Program-made: the position numbers and the translations under genes | In this document: positions 9,703 to 18,140 of the stretch, in pieces | How positions within the stretch are numbered: the stretch's first letter is position 1 | Layout of the letters: each line of letters begins with the position of its first letter | Notes under the pieces: generated by a model | What the model was told of the DNA's origin: nothing | Databases searched by the model: none | What the model saw: only the letters and a program-made list of their open reading frames with translations | NCBI GenBank assembly: GCA_902766095.1 | Contig: CACXCN010000011.1 | Span: 52,883-116,882, forward strand | Reading direction: 5' to 3' | DNA from: an uncultured Selenomonas sp. | GTDB taxonomy: Bacteria; Bacillota; Negativicutes; Selenomonadales; Selenomonadaceae | DNA length: 64,000 bases

Positions 9703-11037
9703 ATGTACGGAGTCGTATTGATACTCGTACTTATAATAACAGGTGGTGCCATCGCTTTCATCGGTGACCGCCTCGGCACGAAGATTGGCAAGAAACGTCT
9801 GTCTATCTTCGGCTTGCGTCCGCGCCATACATCCATACTCATAACGATATTCACCGGTATCTGCATCACGACGCTGACCTTCGGCGTCATGGCTGCCGTA
9901 TCGGAGAATGTCCGCACCGCACTGTTCGGCATGGAGAAGCTCCATCAGACGATGCGCGATACCCAGGCCAGCCTGACTCAGGCTACGGCCGATCTGGCCG
10001 AGGCACAGGATGAGCAGGCACGCACCGATGAACAGCTCGCAGCCTCGCAGGCGGATGTGGACCGCCTCCAGAGCCGTCAGCAGGAACTGCAGGCCGAGTC
10101 AGACCGCCTGTCGGCCGGCAACCGGGCGCTCGAGGCTGCGAACAGCAGCCTGCAGAGCCGCAATGACGAGCTGGCCGGCGTCAATGACCAGCTCGGCCGG
10201 CAGAACGGGCAGCTCACGCAGCAGAACGGACAGCTCACGCAGAAGAACAGCGAGCTGACCGATTCGAACAAGCAGCTTGAGACCCGTGCCGACGAGCTGC
10301 GTACCGGTCTCATCAATATGCGTGAGGGCGATATCGCATTTCGCGCCGGCGAGGTCATAGCGGCCGGCGTCATAAAGGGCGGCCAGAACCTCAAGGCCGT
10401 GACGAATGATATGGAAGCCCTCGTGCAGCTGGCCAATCGCAATGCGAATGTGCGTCTCGGCACGAATCATGATAACCAGGACCTCTGGGTCTATCGCCCC
10501 GACTATGATGCGGCGTTGCAGCAGATCGCTGGCAGTCCGCAGGATACAGCCGTGCGCATCGTGGCCGCTGGCAACCTGCTGCGCGGCGAGCCGGTCCGGG
10601 CGGCGCTCGAGCTATACCAGAGCAGCCTCATCTACAAGGACCAGTCGCTCATCTACGCTCATGACTATCAGCTGACGGGCGGGGCGAACGGCGAGGCGGA
10701 GACCGTGGTCATGCAGTTCCTCAATGAAGTGAACAAGACGGCTACCGCGGCTGGCGTGCTGCCCGATCCCATCCGCGGCACGGTGGGCACGATGGATGTC
10801 GAGCAGTTCTATACGACGGTACATCAGCTGTTCGGCATCCACGGCACCGTGCATATAGCGGCGACGGCAAATGGCGATATCAATACGCTCGGACCACTGC
10901 GCCTGAATATCACGGTGACGCAGCTGCCGAGCAGCGGCCTGGCTCTGGGCCGCGACTACACGCTGGGAACCGATGACTACAGCGGCCTGGGCTCGTACCG
11001 GCTGGGACGTCACAGCCTGACGGATTCGCTGAAATGA
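9703..11037 (+). CDS. DUF3084 membrane protein with long coiled coil
   Basis: Function unknown. Two N-terminal membrane helices (residues about 3-22 and 45-68) flank a basic cytoplasmic loop with GTKIGKKRLSIFGLRPRHTS, the hallmark of the DUF3084 family. A coiled coil rich in Gln, Ala and Asn follows (about 85-205), including repeated QNGQLTQ units, then a soluble domain to residue 444. Family members are known from cyanobacteria and Negativicutes, often near envelope genes. Its place just after the Lpt genes suggests an envelope role, but that is inference. Confidence 0.78.
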   Translation: MYGVVLILVLIITGGAIAFIGDRLGTKIGKKRLSIFGLRPRHTSILITIFTGICITTLTFGVMAAVSENVRTALFGMEKLHQTMRDTQASLTQATADLAEAQDEQARTDEQLAASQADVDRLQSRQQELQAESDRLSAGNRALEAANSSLQSRNDELAGVNDQLGRQNGQLTQQNGQLTQKNSELTDSNKQLETRADELRTGLINMREGDIAFRAGEVIAAGVIKGGQNLKAVTNDMEALVQLANRNANVRLGTNHDNQDLWVYRPDYDAALQQIAGSPQDTAVRIVAAGNLLRGEPVRAALELYQSSLIYKDQSLIYAHDYQLTGGANGEAETVVMQFLNEVNKTATAAGVLPDPIRGTVGTMDVEQFYTTVHQLFGIHGTVHIAATANGDINTLGPLRLNITVTQLPSSGLALGRDYTLGTDDYSGLGSYRLGRHSLTDSLK

Positions 11038-11055
11038 TGAGAGTGAGATGACTCC

Positions 11056-11481
11056 ATGAGTGAGGAATTGCCAGTAGCGGCTCTGGACCCTGGTCGTGAT
11101 AAATGCGGCTTCGCTGTGCTCGATGCGGCAGGTACAGTCCTGCGGCAGCGCGTGATACGTACCGATCAGCTCGAGGAAGAGGCCAGCGCGGCCCAGCGCG
11201 AGTATGGATTTGCGAAACTCATCGAGGGCAACGGCACGACGAGCGCTGCTGCGCGTCAGCGCCTGCAGCAAGCCCTGCCGGAGCTGCAGATAGAGGTTGT
11301 CGATGAATACCGGACGACGGAAATGGCGCGCGGACTGTACTGGCGGGCACATCCGCCGCGGGGCTGGCGCCGGCTGCTGCCGCTGGGTATGCAGGTGCCG
11401 CCGGAGCCCGTAGACGATTTCGTAGCCGTGCTGCTGGCACGGCGCTATCTCGGTTTGGAGGATGATGCAGATGCCAGATAA
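11056..11481 (+). CDS. YqgF/RuvC-like RNase H-fold protein
   Basis: A 141-residue protein with the RNase H-like fold of the YqgF/RuvX family. ALDPGRDKCGFAVLD at the N-terminus supplies the first acidic residue, VDEYRTTE the middle one, and PVDDFVAVLLARRYL the last, so the acidic triad looks complete. YqgF proteins process the 5' end of 16S rRNA; whether this one does so or is a divergent paralogue with another nucleic-acid substrate is unclear. It overlaps the dCMP deaminase gene by 20 bases. Confidence 0.68.
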   Translation: MSEELPVAALDPGRDKCGFAVLDAAGTVLRQRVIRTDQLEEEASAAQREYGFAKLIEGNGTTSAAARQRLQQALPELQIEVVDEYRTTEMARGLYWRAHPPRGWRRLLPLGMQVPPEPVDDFVAVLLARRYLGLEDDADAR

Positions 11482-11938
11482 GAAGCCGCAGACGCGTCCG
11501 GACTGGACGACATATTTCCTGAATATAGCCAGTGCTGTAGGCCAACGGGCTACCTGTCTGCGCCGGCGCTACGGGGCCATCATCGTGAAGGATAAGATCA
11601 TCATCTCCACGGGCTACAACGGCGCGCCGCGCGGCGAGGCGAATTGCATCGATACCGGCCGTTGCGAGCGTGAGCGCCTGCACGTGCCGAAGGGGCAGAA
11701 TTATGAGCTATGTGTGGCTGTCCATGCCGAGCAGAACGCCATCATCAACGCCGATCCTGTGAAGATGGAAGGCGCGACGATCTACATCGTGGGCTACAAT
11801 GCTGATGGCACATTGGCCTCCGGCAAGCCCTGCCTGCTTTGCCGCCGCATGCTGCGCAATGCGAAGCTGGCTGAGGTCGTCTACTATGACACGGACGGCC
11901 AGGTGGTACGCTGCCGCCCCGAAGATATACGCGACTGA
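11462..11938 (+). CDS. dCMP deaminase family protein (ComEB-like)
   Basis: Zinc-dependent cytidine/deoxycytidylate deaminase, probably converting dCMP to dUMP for dTMP synthesis. The catalytic and zinc-binding motifs are VHAEQNAI (His ligand and proton-shuttling Glu) and PCLLCRRML (two Cys ligands). Length is 158 residues; the family in Firmicutes (ComEB) is 150-190. The N-terminal segment RPDWTTYFLNIASAVGQRATC matches dCMP deaminases. It is last in the long operon, followed at once by a terminator. Confidence 0.9.
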   Translation: MMQMPDKKPQTRPDWTTYFLNIASAVGQRATCLRRRYGAIIVKDKIIISTGYNGAPRGEANCIDTGRCERERLHVPKGQNYELCVAVHAEQNAIINADPVKMEGATIYIVGYNADGTLASGKPCLLCRRMLRNAKLAEVVYYDTDGQVVRCRPEDIRD

Positions 11939-11955
11939 ATACTAGTGACTTGCTT

Positions 11956-11990
11956 CACCCTTGCGAAGGATTTCCAAGGGTGTTTTTCTT
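11956..11990 (+). terminator. Rho-independent terminator after dCMP deaminase
   Basis: An 8-bp stem (CACCCTTG at 11956-11963 with CAAGGGTG at 11975-11982) is followed by TTTTCTTTT. It closes the LPS-Lpt operon; no other terminator is evident from base 1 to here. Confidence 0.85.
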
Positions 11991-12010
11991 TTGTGGCTGA
12001 CTGATTTCTG

Positions 12011-12039
12011 TTGACAGTGGTGTTGGTGTGCGGTAGAAT
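12011..12039 (+). promoter_or_regulatory. Sigma-70-type promoter for wecA
   Basis: TTGACA at 12011-12016, a 17-base spacer, and TAGAAT at 12034-12039. It sits between the preceding terminator and the wecA start. Confidence 0.8.
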
Positions 12040-12100
12040 GAGGAAGATGTAAGGCGCAGGCATCTGTCTGCGGTTTTTTTGAAAAGGAGTGCGACAATCA

Positions 12101-13162
12101 ATGCCAGATTTTGCGTTGGCGTTCATCATTGCGGCGGGCGTCTGCCTGCTCGTGACGCCAGGAGTCATCCTGTTCGCGGACAAGACGGGGGCTATGGATG
12201 CACCGGACGCGCGCAAGGTGCATAAGAAGCCGATACCGCGTATAGGCGGAATCGGTATATACTTTGCCTTTATGGTCGCCATGCTGGTCGTCCTGGGCTA
12301 TGTGCCGATGGAGCCAGATATGTATCATGACCTCATAGGCCTCATGGTTGGCGGCACGCTCATCGTGGCGGTCGGCGTCATCGATGATTATTGCAATCTG
12401 CCGGCCAAGGTGAAGCTGCTGGGCCAGATCATAGCGGCTACGGTCGTCGTAGTCGGTTTTGACGTGCGTATCGACTTCATATCGGATCCGTTCGGCGACT
12501 TCCTCTATCTCGAGTGGCTGGCTATCCCGGCCACGATATTCTGGATTGTGGGCATCACGAATACGGTCAATCTCATCGACGGCCTTGATGGTTTGGCGGC
12601 TGGTGTGTCGACGATCGCATCGGTCACGATATTCCTCGTCGCCATGCAGCTCGGCTTTGAGACCGTGGCAGTCGTCACGGCGGCACTGGCTGGCGCGGCG
12701 ATGGGCTTCCTGTATTACAACTTCAATCCGGCCCGCATATTCATGGGCGATTCGGGCAGCATGTTCCTCGGCTTCATGCTCGCGGGCATATCGGTCGTCG
12801 GCGCGGTGAAGAGCGCGGCGACGATCGCGCTCATCGTGCCGATCCTGGCGCTCGGACTGCCGATACTCGATACGACATTCGCCATCGTGCGCCGCTATCG
12901 TGGCGGTGTGCCGATATTCAAACCGGACAAGGGGCATCTGCATCATCGTCTGCTCGATCTCGGCTTCAGCCAGCGGCAGGCTGTATTGCTCATGTACGTC
13001 ATCAGCGCGCTGCTTGGCCTGGCCGCCGTGGCCCTTACCGAGGTGAGCTCGCAGATCGCTATCGTTATCGTCTGCCTGGTGGTGGCAGTGGTACTTCTGG
13101 GGGCAAAGAAGCTCGGTATATTCCGCATGAATACGACCGGACAATCTGCCCATCAGCATTGA
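12101..13162 (+). CDS. wecA: Undecaprenyl-phosphate GlcNAc-1-phosphate transferase (WecA/TagO family)
   Basis: Polytopic MraY-like transferase that loads HexNAc-1-phosphate onto undecaprenyl phosphate, the first step of O-antigen, ECA or wall polymer synthesis. Motifs in order: DAPDARKVHKKPIPRIGGIG, VIDDYCNLPAKVKLLGQ, NLIDGLDGLAAG, FMGDSGSMFLGF and GHLHHRLLDLG (the WecA-type His motif), among about ten membrane helices. The frame opens at GTG 12089, but AAGGAG at 12084-12089 supports the ATG at 12101 (353 residues). The next gene, wecB, supplies UDP-ManNAc. Confidence 0.9.
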   Translation: MPDFALAFIIAAGVCLLVTPGVILFADKTGAMDAPDARKVHKKPIPRIGGIGIYFAFMVAMLVVLGYVPMEPDMYHDLIGLMVGGTLIVAVGVIDDYCNLPAKVKLLGQIIAATVVVVGFDVRIDFISDPFGDFLYLEWLAIPATIFWIVGITNTVNLIDGLDGLAAGVSTIASVTIFLVAMQLGFETVAVVTAALAGAAMGFLYYNFNPARIFMGDSGSMFLGFMLAGISVVGAVKSAATIALIVPILALGLPILDTTFAIVRRYRGGVPIFKPDKGHLHHRLLDLGFSQRQAVLLMYVISALLGLAAVALTEVSSQIAIVIVCLVVAVVLLGAKKLGIFRMNTTGQSAHQH

Positions 13163-13178
13163 ATACACCGTTGATCGG

Positions 13179-13202
13179 AGGCAGGCGTGAGCCTGCCTTT
13201 TT
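13179..13202 (+). terminator. Terminator after wecA
   Basis: Stem AGGCAGGC (13179-13186) with GCCTGCCT (13191-13198), loop GTGA, then TTTTT. The wecB ribosome site begins only 14 bases later, so this may be an attenuator between the two genes rather than a full stop. Confidence 0.8.
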
Positions 13203-13226
13203 GTGCCTAGTCATAGAGGAGAGAAC

Positions 13227-14390
13227 ATGGAAAAGAAGAAAATCAAAGTCATGACAGTATTCGGCACGCGTCCGGAGGCGATCAAGATGGCTCCGGTCGT
13301 GCTGGAGCTCGCGAAGCATCCCGACGAGATACAGCCCATCGTGGCGGTGACGGCCCAGCACCGCGAAATGCTGGACCAGGTTCTGACGCTTTTCGACATC
13401 CATCCTGACTATGATCTCGATATCATGGCGCAGGGGCAGACGCTGTTCGACATCACGACGCGGGCGATGCAGGGCCTGGACAAGGTCCTGACCGAGGCTC
13501 AGCCGGATATCGTGCTCGTCCATGGCGATACGACGACGACGTTTGCCGGTGCGCTGGCTGCCTACTATCATCAGACGGCTGTTGGCCATGTCGAGGCCGG
13601 ACTGCGCACGTATAACAAATATTCGCCGTTCCCGGAGGAGATGAACCGCCAGCTGACCGGTCGCATCGCTGATCTCGACTTCGCTCCGACGGAGACGAGC
13701 GAGCAGAACCTGTTGCGCGAGGCCGTGCCTGCGGAGCGCATATTCGTGACCGGCAATACGGTTATCGATGCGCTGCATCATACGGTGAATGATGATTTTC
13801 AGTTCGAGGATGAGCTGCTCCAGCAGATTGATTTCGCGCATAAGCGCGTCATCCTCGTGACGACGCATCGTCGCGAGAATCTCGGCGAACCGATGCGTCA
13901 TGTCTATAAGGCTCTGCGCCGCCTGACCGAGGAGTTCGACGACGTCGAGGTCGTATTCCCTGTGCACCGCAACCCGAAAGTCCGCGAGGTCGTGAATCAG
14001 GAGCTCGGTGGTCTTGCCAAAGTCCATCTGATCGAGCCGCTCGAGTATGAGCCGTTCGCGAACCTCATGCACCGGGCTCACCTGATACTGACGGATTCGG
14101 GCGGAGTGCAGGAGGAGGCACCGGCCCTCGGCAAGCCGGTCCTCGTGCTGCGCGACACGACCGAGCGCCCCGAGGCTGTCGCTGCCGGCACGGTGAAGCT
14201 CATCGGCACGGATTGCGAGCGCGTCTATAATGAGGCCAGACTGCTGCTGACCGACGAAGCAGAGTACAGCCGCATGTCGCGGGCCGAGAATCCCTACGGC
14301 GATGGCCAGGCTGCCCGCCGCATCGTCCAGGCCATCCTCTACCATTACGGTCTGAGCGATGAGCGGCCCGACGTGTTCATGGCGAAATGA
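13227..14390 (+). CDS. wecB: UDP-N-acetylglucosamine 2-epimerase (non-hydrolysing)
   Basis: Interconverts UDP-GlcNAc and UDP-ManNAc for surface polymer synthesis. The start [15 protein letters not shown], the middle TTHRRENLG, and [17 protein letters not shown] with RDTTERPE are the diagnostic blocks of the family. Length is 387 residues, normal for WecB/MnaA. The frame opens at GTG 13203, but GAGGAG near 13216-13221 marks the ATG at 13227. It follows wecA, so both probably serve the same lipid-linked glycan. Confidence 0.95.
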   Translation: MEKKKIKVMTVFGTRPEAIKMAPVVLELAKHPDEIQPIVAVTAQHREMLDQVLTLFDIHPDYDLDIMAQGQTLFDITTRAMQGLDKVLTEAQPDIVLVHGDTTTTFAGALAAYYHQTAVGHVEAGLRTYNKYSPFPEEMNRQLTGRIADLDFAPTETSEQNLLREAVPAERIFVTGNTVIDALHHTVNDDFQFEDELLQQIDFAHKRVILVTTHRRENLGEPMRHVYKALRRLTEEFDDVEVVFPVHRNPKVREVVNQELGGLAKVHLIEPLEYEPFANLMHRAHLILTDSGGVQEEAPALGKPVLVLRDTTERPEAVAAGTVKLIGTDCERVYNEARLLLTDEAEYSRMSRAENPYGDGQAARRIVQAILYHYGLSDERPDVFMAK

Positions 14391-14400
14391 TGGAAAGCAG

Positions 14401-14426
14401 GGGGCTGTGGATACAGCCCCTTTTTT
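14401..14426 (+). terminator. Terminator after wecB
   Basis: Stem GGGGCTGT (14401-14408) with ACAGCCCC (14413-14420), loop GGAT, followed by six T. Confidence 0.88.
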
Positions 14427-14457
14427 ATGAGCAGCAGACTTACGGAGGCGATGAAAC

Positions 14458-15015
14458 GTGCGACTAGTCATAGGCATCAGCGGCGCCAGCGGCGTCATCA
14501 TGGGCTATGAGCTTCTGCATCAGCTCAGGGAGGTGCCGGACGTCGAGACGCATCTCGTCGTCACGAGCGGGGCCCGTGAGACATTCGCCCAGGAGACCAA
14601 TCTGACGATGACCGATGTCAGCGAGCTGGCCGATGCCGTCTATGACAACGCCGATATGACGGCCGCCATCGCGAGCGGCTCCTATGCCACGGACGGCATG
14701 ATCATCATACCGTGCAGCATGAAGACAGTGGCCGGGATCGTCAGCGGCTATGCCGACAACCTGCTTCTGCGGGCTGCCGATGTCACATTGAAGGAGCAGC
14801 GCCGCCTGGTACTCGTGCCACGCGAGATGCCGCTGTCGCGCATCCATCTGCGCAACCTCAGCCAGGCGGCAGACTACGGCTGCCTCATCGTACCGCCCAT
14901 GCTGACATTTTACAATCATGCCGACACCGTCGCGAAGCAGGTCGATCATATCATCGGCAAAGTACTGCGCCCCTTCGGCATAGAATCGGCCCGCTTCGTA
15001 CCCTGGAAAGCGTGA
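14458..15015 (+). CDS. ubiX: UbiX-family flavin prenyltransferase
   Basis: Makes prenylated FMN, the cofactor for UbiD-type decarboxylases, from FMNH2 and dimethylallyl phosphate. The N-terminal flavin loop is GISGASGVIMGYELL, followed by VVTSGARETF, and IIIPCSMKTVAGIVSGYADNLLLRA contains the family SMKT block. Length 185 is typical. Translation starts at GTG 14458 behind GGAGG at 14444-14448. No ubiD is visible nearby, so the dependent decarboxylase must be elsewhere. Confidence 0.92.
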   Translation: MRLVIGISGASGVIMGYELLHQLREVPDVETHLVVTSGARETFAQETNLTMTDVSELADAVYDNADMTAAIASGSYATDGMIIIPCSMKTVAGIVSGYADNLLLRAADVTLKEQRRLVLVPREMPLSRIHLRNLSQAADYGCLIVPPMLTFYNHADTVAKQVDHIIGKVLRPFGIESARFVPWKA

Positions 15016-15072
15016 TTATGATACCATAAATAAAAAATACTATTAAACACATAGATAATAAGCGTTAAACAC

Positions 15073-15101
15073 TTGCTAAATAATATGCTATGTGTTAATG
15101 T
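15073..15101 (+). promoter_or_regulatory. Probable promoter of the ATP synthase operon
   Basis: TTGCTA (15073-15078), 17 bases, TAATGT (15096-15101), in an AT-rich stretch just ahead of atpZ. A competing -10, TATATT, lies at 15101-15106. This is the only promoter-like site between ubiX and atpZ. Confidence 0.5.
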
Positions 15102-15135
15102 ATATTGTGTGCATAAATGGCATGAGGGTTTGAAA

Positions 15136-15399
15136 ATGGAACCGATAAATGATGATTATGCTAACAGAAATAAAACGCATGGACACGAGGGATTGAAACA
15201 GGCAATAAAGGCTTTTTCCGTTCTGAGCGGTGTAGGCATTTATTTCGTCATATTCGTTGGCATATGCATCTTCATCGGGGATCAGGTGGATCAGCTTTGC
15301 GGCTGGCGCTTGGCGGGCAAGCTCACGGGCATCATCGTCGGGTTCCCGGGGGCAATATACACGCTTTATCGCCAGCTGAAATCCGGTCACATTATATGA
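15136..15399 (+). CDS. atpZ: AtpZ/AtpI-family ATP synthase-associated protein
   Basis: A small membrane protein (87 residues) with two helices, about residues 27-48 and 57-78. The second carries AGKLTGIIVGFPGAIYTLYRQL, the pattern of AtpZ-like proteins encoded first in Firmicutes ATP synthase operons. AtpZ and AtpI are thought to help c-ring assembly or Mg/Ca transport; the role here is by family only. The ATG at 15136 is chosen because TGAGGGTT lies 5-12 bases upstream; the open frame starts at 15073. Confidence 0.8.
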   Translation: MEPINDDYANRNKTHGHEGLKQAIKAFSVLSGVGIYFVIFVGICIFIGDQVDQLCGWRLAGKLTGIIVGFPGAIYTLYRQLKSGHII

Positions 15400-15563
15400 T
15401 TAATTATTTCAAGAGAAATTACCGCAATCATAAAGGTTTTTTCAACGGTCATGTCGAATGCATTACAATGAGGAATGGCTTTTCTTATCGTGTGAAAGCC
15501 TTGCTCGATGTCGATATTCAACGCTGATGGGTTTGCTTGCTTGCGGCCTATTGGAGGAGGAAT

Positions 15564-15959
15564 ATGAAGGAAATCCTGTCAACTTACGGACGGTGGTTGG
15601 CGGTCAGCTTGTCTTTAGCGTCTCTCGTGATACTCATCTTGCTCCTGACAGCGGGGCAGGGGAGGCTCTTCGGGGCGCTATTTGTGGGCTATGCCGCCGC
15701 TGCGGTGTGTATCGTGACGCTGACGTGGCGGACCTGGCACAGCGCCAGCCTGCCGGCATCAGCTGCGAAGAAACAGATGCTGTGGGGACTTATCCTCAGG
15801 ATATGCGCGATCTTCATCGTCATGTCATTGGCGGCGCGCATCGGTGGGCAGGCTGTGTTCCTCGTGGCGGCGCTCGGGCTGCTGGTGGGCTATGGGCTGG
15901 CGCTGGGGCTATGGATACGCATCGTATCCCGCTTTGATGGGAACCGCAAAGGGAGGTAA
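15564..15959 (+). CDS. atpI: ATP synthase subunit I
   Basis: A 131-residue membrane protein with four predicted helices (about residues 12-30, 35-55, 72-92 and 95-122), directly before atpB. Position, size and topology match AtpI, an assembly factor for the c ring. Sequence in this family is weakly conserved, so the call rests mainly on context. Start ATG 15564 follows GGAGGAGG at 15553-15560. The 160 bases between atpZ and this gene hold no gene. Confidence 0.75.
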   Translation: MKEILSTYGRWLAVSLSLASLVILILLLTAGQGRLFGALFVGYAAAAVCIVTLTWRTWHSASLPASAAKKQMLWGLILRICAIFIVMSLAARIGGQAVFLVAALGLLVGYGLALGLWIRIVSRFDGNRKGR

Positions 15960-15964
15960 ACGCT

Positions 15965-16639
15965 ATGCATGAAATTGGTGTTCGCGAAGTAGTGCAGTTT
16001 GCCGGCCTGAACTTCAATTGGGAGACACTGGAGATGACCTGGCTCACGATGGCTATCGTCATCCTCATCGCGTGGCTTGCTACGCGCCACCTTTCACTGG
16101 TGCCGCATGGCTGGCAGAACGTGCTGGAGATGATAGTTACAGGCCTCGAATCCCAGATGAACGCAACGATGGGCCGCGGCGGGAAATTCCTAGCGCCGTT
16201 CATCATCTCGCTGTTCATGTTCCTGCTGGTTTCGAACTGGCTGGGACTTGTCCCGACATTGTCGTCGCCGACGAACGACCTGAACACCACCCTGGGCCTT
16301 GCCCTGCTGGTAATCGTGATGGTGCATACTCTGGGGCTTTACCGGAAAGGTGGGCATTATATCGCTCATTTCTTCCAGCCGACTCCGGTATTCGTCATCA
16401 TCAATGCTATTGAGGAAATTGCCAAGCCGATCACGCTGTCATTTCGTCTATTCGGCAATATCCTGGCAGGTGAGATACTCATCATCATCCTGCTGAAACT
16501 CATGCCGATCTGGATGCCGATACCGTCAGTCCTTTGGCTGGCGTTCAGCATTTTCATCGGTGCCGTTCAGGCATTCATCTTCACCATGCTGTCGATGGCA
16601 TATCTTGCCAATGCAGTCAAAGAGGACGAGGAGTCCTGA
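15965..16639 (+). CDS. atpB: ATP synthase Fo subunit a
   Basis: Stator membrane subunit that forms the ion half-channels. Several helices span the 224 residues. The essential Arg lies in ITLSFRLFGNILAGEIL, and the last helix has FIGAVQAFIFTMLSMAYL. An N-terminal block, EVVQFAGLNFNWETLEMTW, precedes the first helix. atpI ends 5 bases upstream. Confidence 0.96.
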   Translation: MHEIGVREVVQFAGLNFNWETLEMTWLTMAIVILIAWLATRHLSLVPHGWQNVLEMIVTGLESQMNATMGRGGKFLAPFIISLFMFLLVSNWLGLVPTLSSPTNDLNTTLGLALLVIVMVHTLGLYRKGGHYIAHFFQPTPVFVIINAIEEIAKPITLSFRLFGNILAGEILIIILLKLMPIWMPIPSVLWLAFSIFIGAVQAFIFTMLSMAYLANAVKEDEES

Positions 16640-16692
16640 GCCGACGGGCGTCGTCCCGGTCATATCTCTCATTCTAGAGGAGGATTTTATTC

Positions 16693-16944
16693 ATGGAAAA
16701 TGCAATTATGGTAGCTGCTGCTCTCATCGGTGCCGGTATCACTATGGGCCTTGCCGCTATAGGCGCTGGCCTCGGCGATGGTCTCGTCACGAGCCGCTTC
16801 ATCGAGGGTATCACTCGTCAGCCGGAGGCTAAGAACACGCTGTTCACGAATACACTGATCTCGGTCGGCCTCATCGAGTCCATGGCCATCATCGCTACGG
16901 TCGTGGCCCTCATCATGCTCTATGCCAACCCGCTCATCAAGTGA
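16693..16944 (+). CDS. atpE: ATP synthase Fo subunit c (possible two-carboxylate ion site)
   Basis: Forms the rotor ring. The hairpin has 83 residues, with the polar loop TRQPEAK. The ion-carrying carboxylate is Glu62, followed by Ser63. Asp29 sits where Na+-type rings have Gln32 (Ilyobacter numbering) and where a second carboxylate (Glu32) is known in Fusobacterium nucleatum. The position matching the Na+-ring Thr67 is Met64. Two acids plus the Ser suggest an unusual coupling site, Na+ or H+. RBS AGAGGAGG precedes the ATG. Confidence 0.96.
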   Translation: MENAIMVAAALIGAGITMGLAAIGAGLGDGLVTSRFIEGITRQPEAKNTLFTNTLISVGLIESMAIIATVVALIMLYANPLIK

Positions 16945-17043
16945 TTTCAGCCGGTTCACTGATGGAGCCGGAGGGCGCAGACGGATATTATGTCTGACTG
17001 CTGCACCGATGGCCTGTCAGGATACGAAAAGGGGGCATACTAA

Positions 17044-17547
17044 TTGATAACACTCAACAGCACCTTGATTGCGCAGATACTGAACTTCGTAATCCTGGTT
17101 GCCATCCTGTATGCTGTCGCTTACAAGCCGGTTATGAGGATATTGGCCGAAAGGACAAAGAGGATACAGGACAGCCTCGACAAGGCTGATGCCGACCAGC
17201 TGGAGGCGGAGCAGACGCTGGCTGACTACAAGAAGCAGCTGGCCGGAGCCCGTACGAAGGCTCAGGAAATCGTAGATAGTGCAGAAAGACGTGCCGCTGC
17301 CGAGCGCGAGCAGAGCATCGCCCAGACGAAGGCCGAAATCGAGAAGATGAAGGCTGATGCCCAGGCGGAGATCGCTCGTGACCGCGAGCGCGCCGTTGCC
17401 GAGCTGAAGAACGAGGTCGTGGCCCTGTCGCTGGCGGCAGCGGGCAAGATCGTCGCCAAGAATATCGACACGAAGGACAACGAGGCCATCATCGCCGAGT
17501 TCACCTCCAAGCTCGATAAGGATAAGCTGGGTGATGCGTCATGCTGA
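17044..17547 (+). CDS. atpF: ATP synthase Fo subunit b
   Basis: Peripheral stalk subunit with one N-terminal membrane helix (residues 5-25) and a long charged coiled coil rich in Lys, Glu and Ala to the end (167 residues). It uses a TTG start at 17044 behind a GGGGGC ribosome site at 17031-17036. The last 7 bases overlap atpH. Confidence 0.95.
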   Translation: MITLNSTLIAQILNFVILVAILYAVAYKPVMRILAERTKRIQDSLDKADADQLEAEQTLADYKKQLAGARTKAQEIVDSAERRAAAEREQSIAQTKAEIEKMKADAQAEIARDRERAVAELKNEVVALSLAAAGKIVAKNIDTKDNEAIIAEFTSKLDKDKLGDASC

Positions 17548-18080
17548 ATTTGGAACTGGCCCGCAAATACTCTACGGCCATGTTCGAGATAGCTCAGGAC
17601 GATGACAAGCTCGTCGAGTATGGCAAAGAACTGATGGACGTCCAGCAGGATTTCGCGGCGGCGCCGCAGCTCATGAGCTATATGGCGAACCCGATGATTC
17701 AGCGCGAGGACAAGAAAGCCCTGCTGCGCAAAGCGTATGAAGGGGAGCTCACGCCTGTAGTCCTGAACTTCCTGCTGCTGCTCGTTGACAAACGGCGCAT
17801 GGAACTGCTGCCGGCCATAGAGGAACAGTACAAAGCGCTTTCGAACAAAGCGCGCGGCATCGTGATTGCCGATGTGACGACAGCAGGTGCGTTCTCTGCC
17901 GACCAGCAGACCGCGCTCACGAAGAAGCTTGCCGACCTTACAGGCAAGACCGTGAGCCTGCGCTTGCACAAAGAGCCGAGCCTCATCGGTGGCATCGTCG
18001 TCCAGATTGGCGACCGTCGCATCGATGGCAGCGTCAAGGGACGTCTGAGTTCGATGGCTGAGGAGCTATTGGCCGAATAA
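17541..18080 (+). CDS. atpH: ATP synthase F1 subunit delta
   Basis: Links F1 to the peripheral stalk. The 179 residues carry an all-helical N-terminal domain starting LELARKYSTAMFEIA and the C-terminal signature PSLIGGIVVQIGDRRIDGSV. It overlaps atpF by 7 bases. Confidence 0.95.
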   Translation: MLNLELARKYSTAMFEIAQDDDKLVEYGKELMDVQQDFAAAPQLMSYMANPMIQREDKKALLRKAYEGELTPVVLNFLLLLVDKRRMELLPAIEEQYKALSNKARGIVIADVTTAGAFSADQQTALTKKLADLTGKTVSLRLHKEPSLIGGIVVQIGDRRIDGSVKGRLSSMAEELLAE

Positions 18081-18140
18081 GGCAATATAGAACCAGTATC
18101 TGATAAGCAAACAACTAGAAACTGGGGTGACAGCAAAGTT

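Noticed and set aside
10140..10260. Short repeated units (CAGAACGG, CAGCTCACGCAG) that look like tandem repeats
   Set aside because: They encode the Gln/Asn-rich heptads of the coiled coil in the DUF3084 protein and are not spaced like a CRISPR array.
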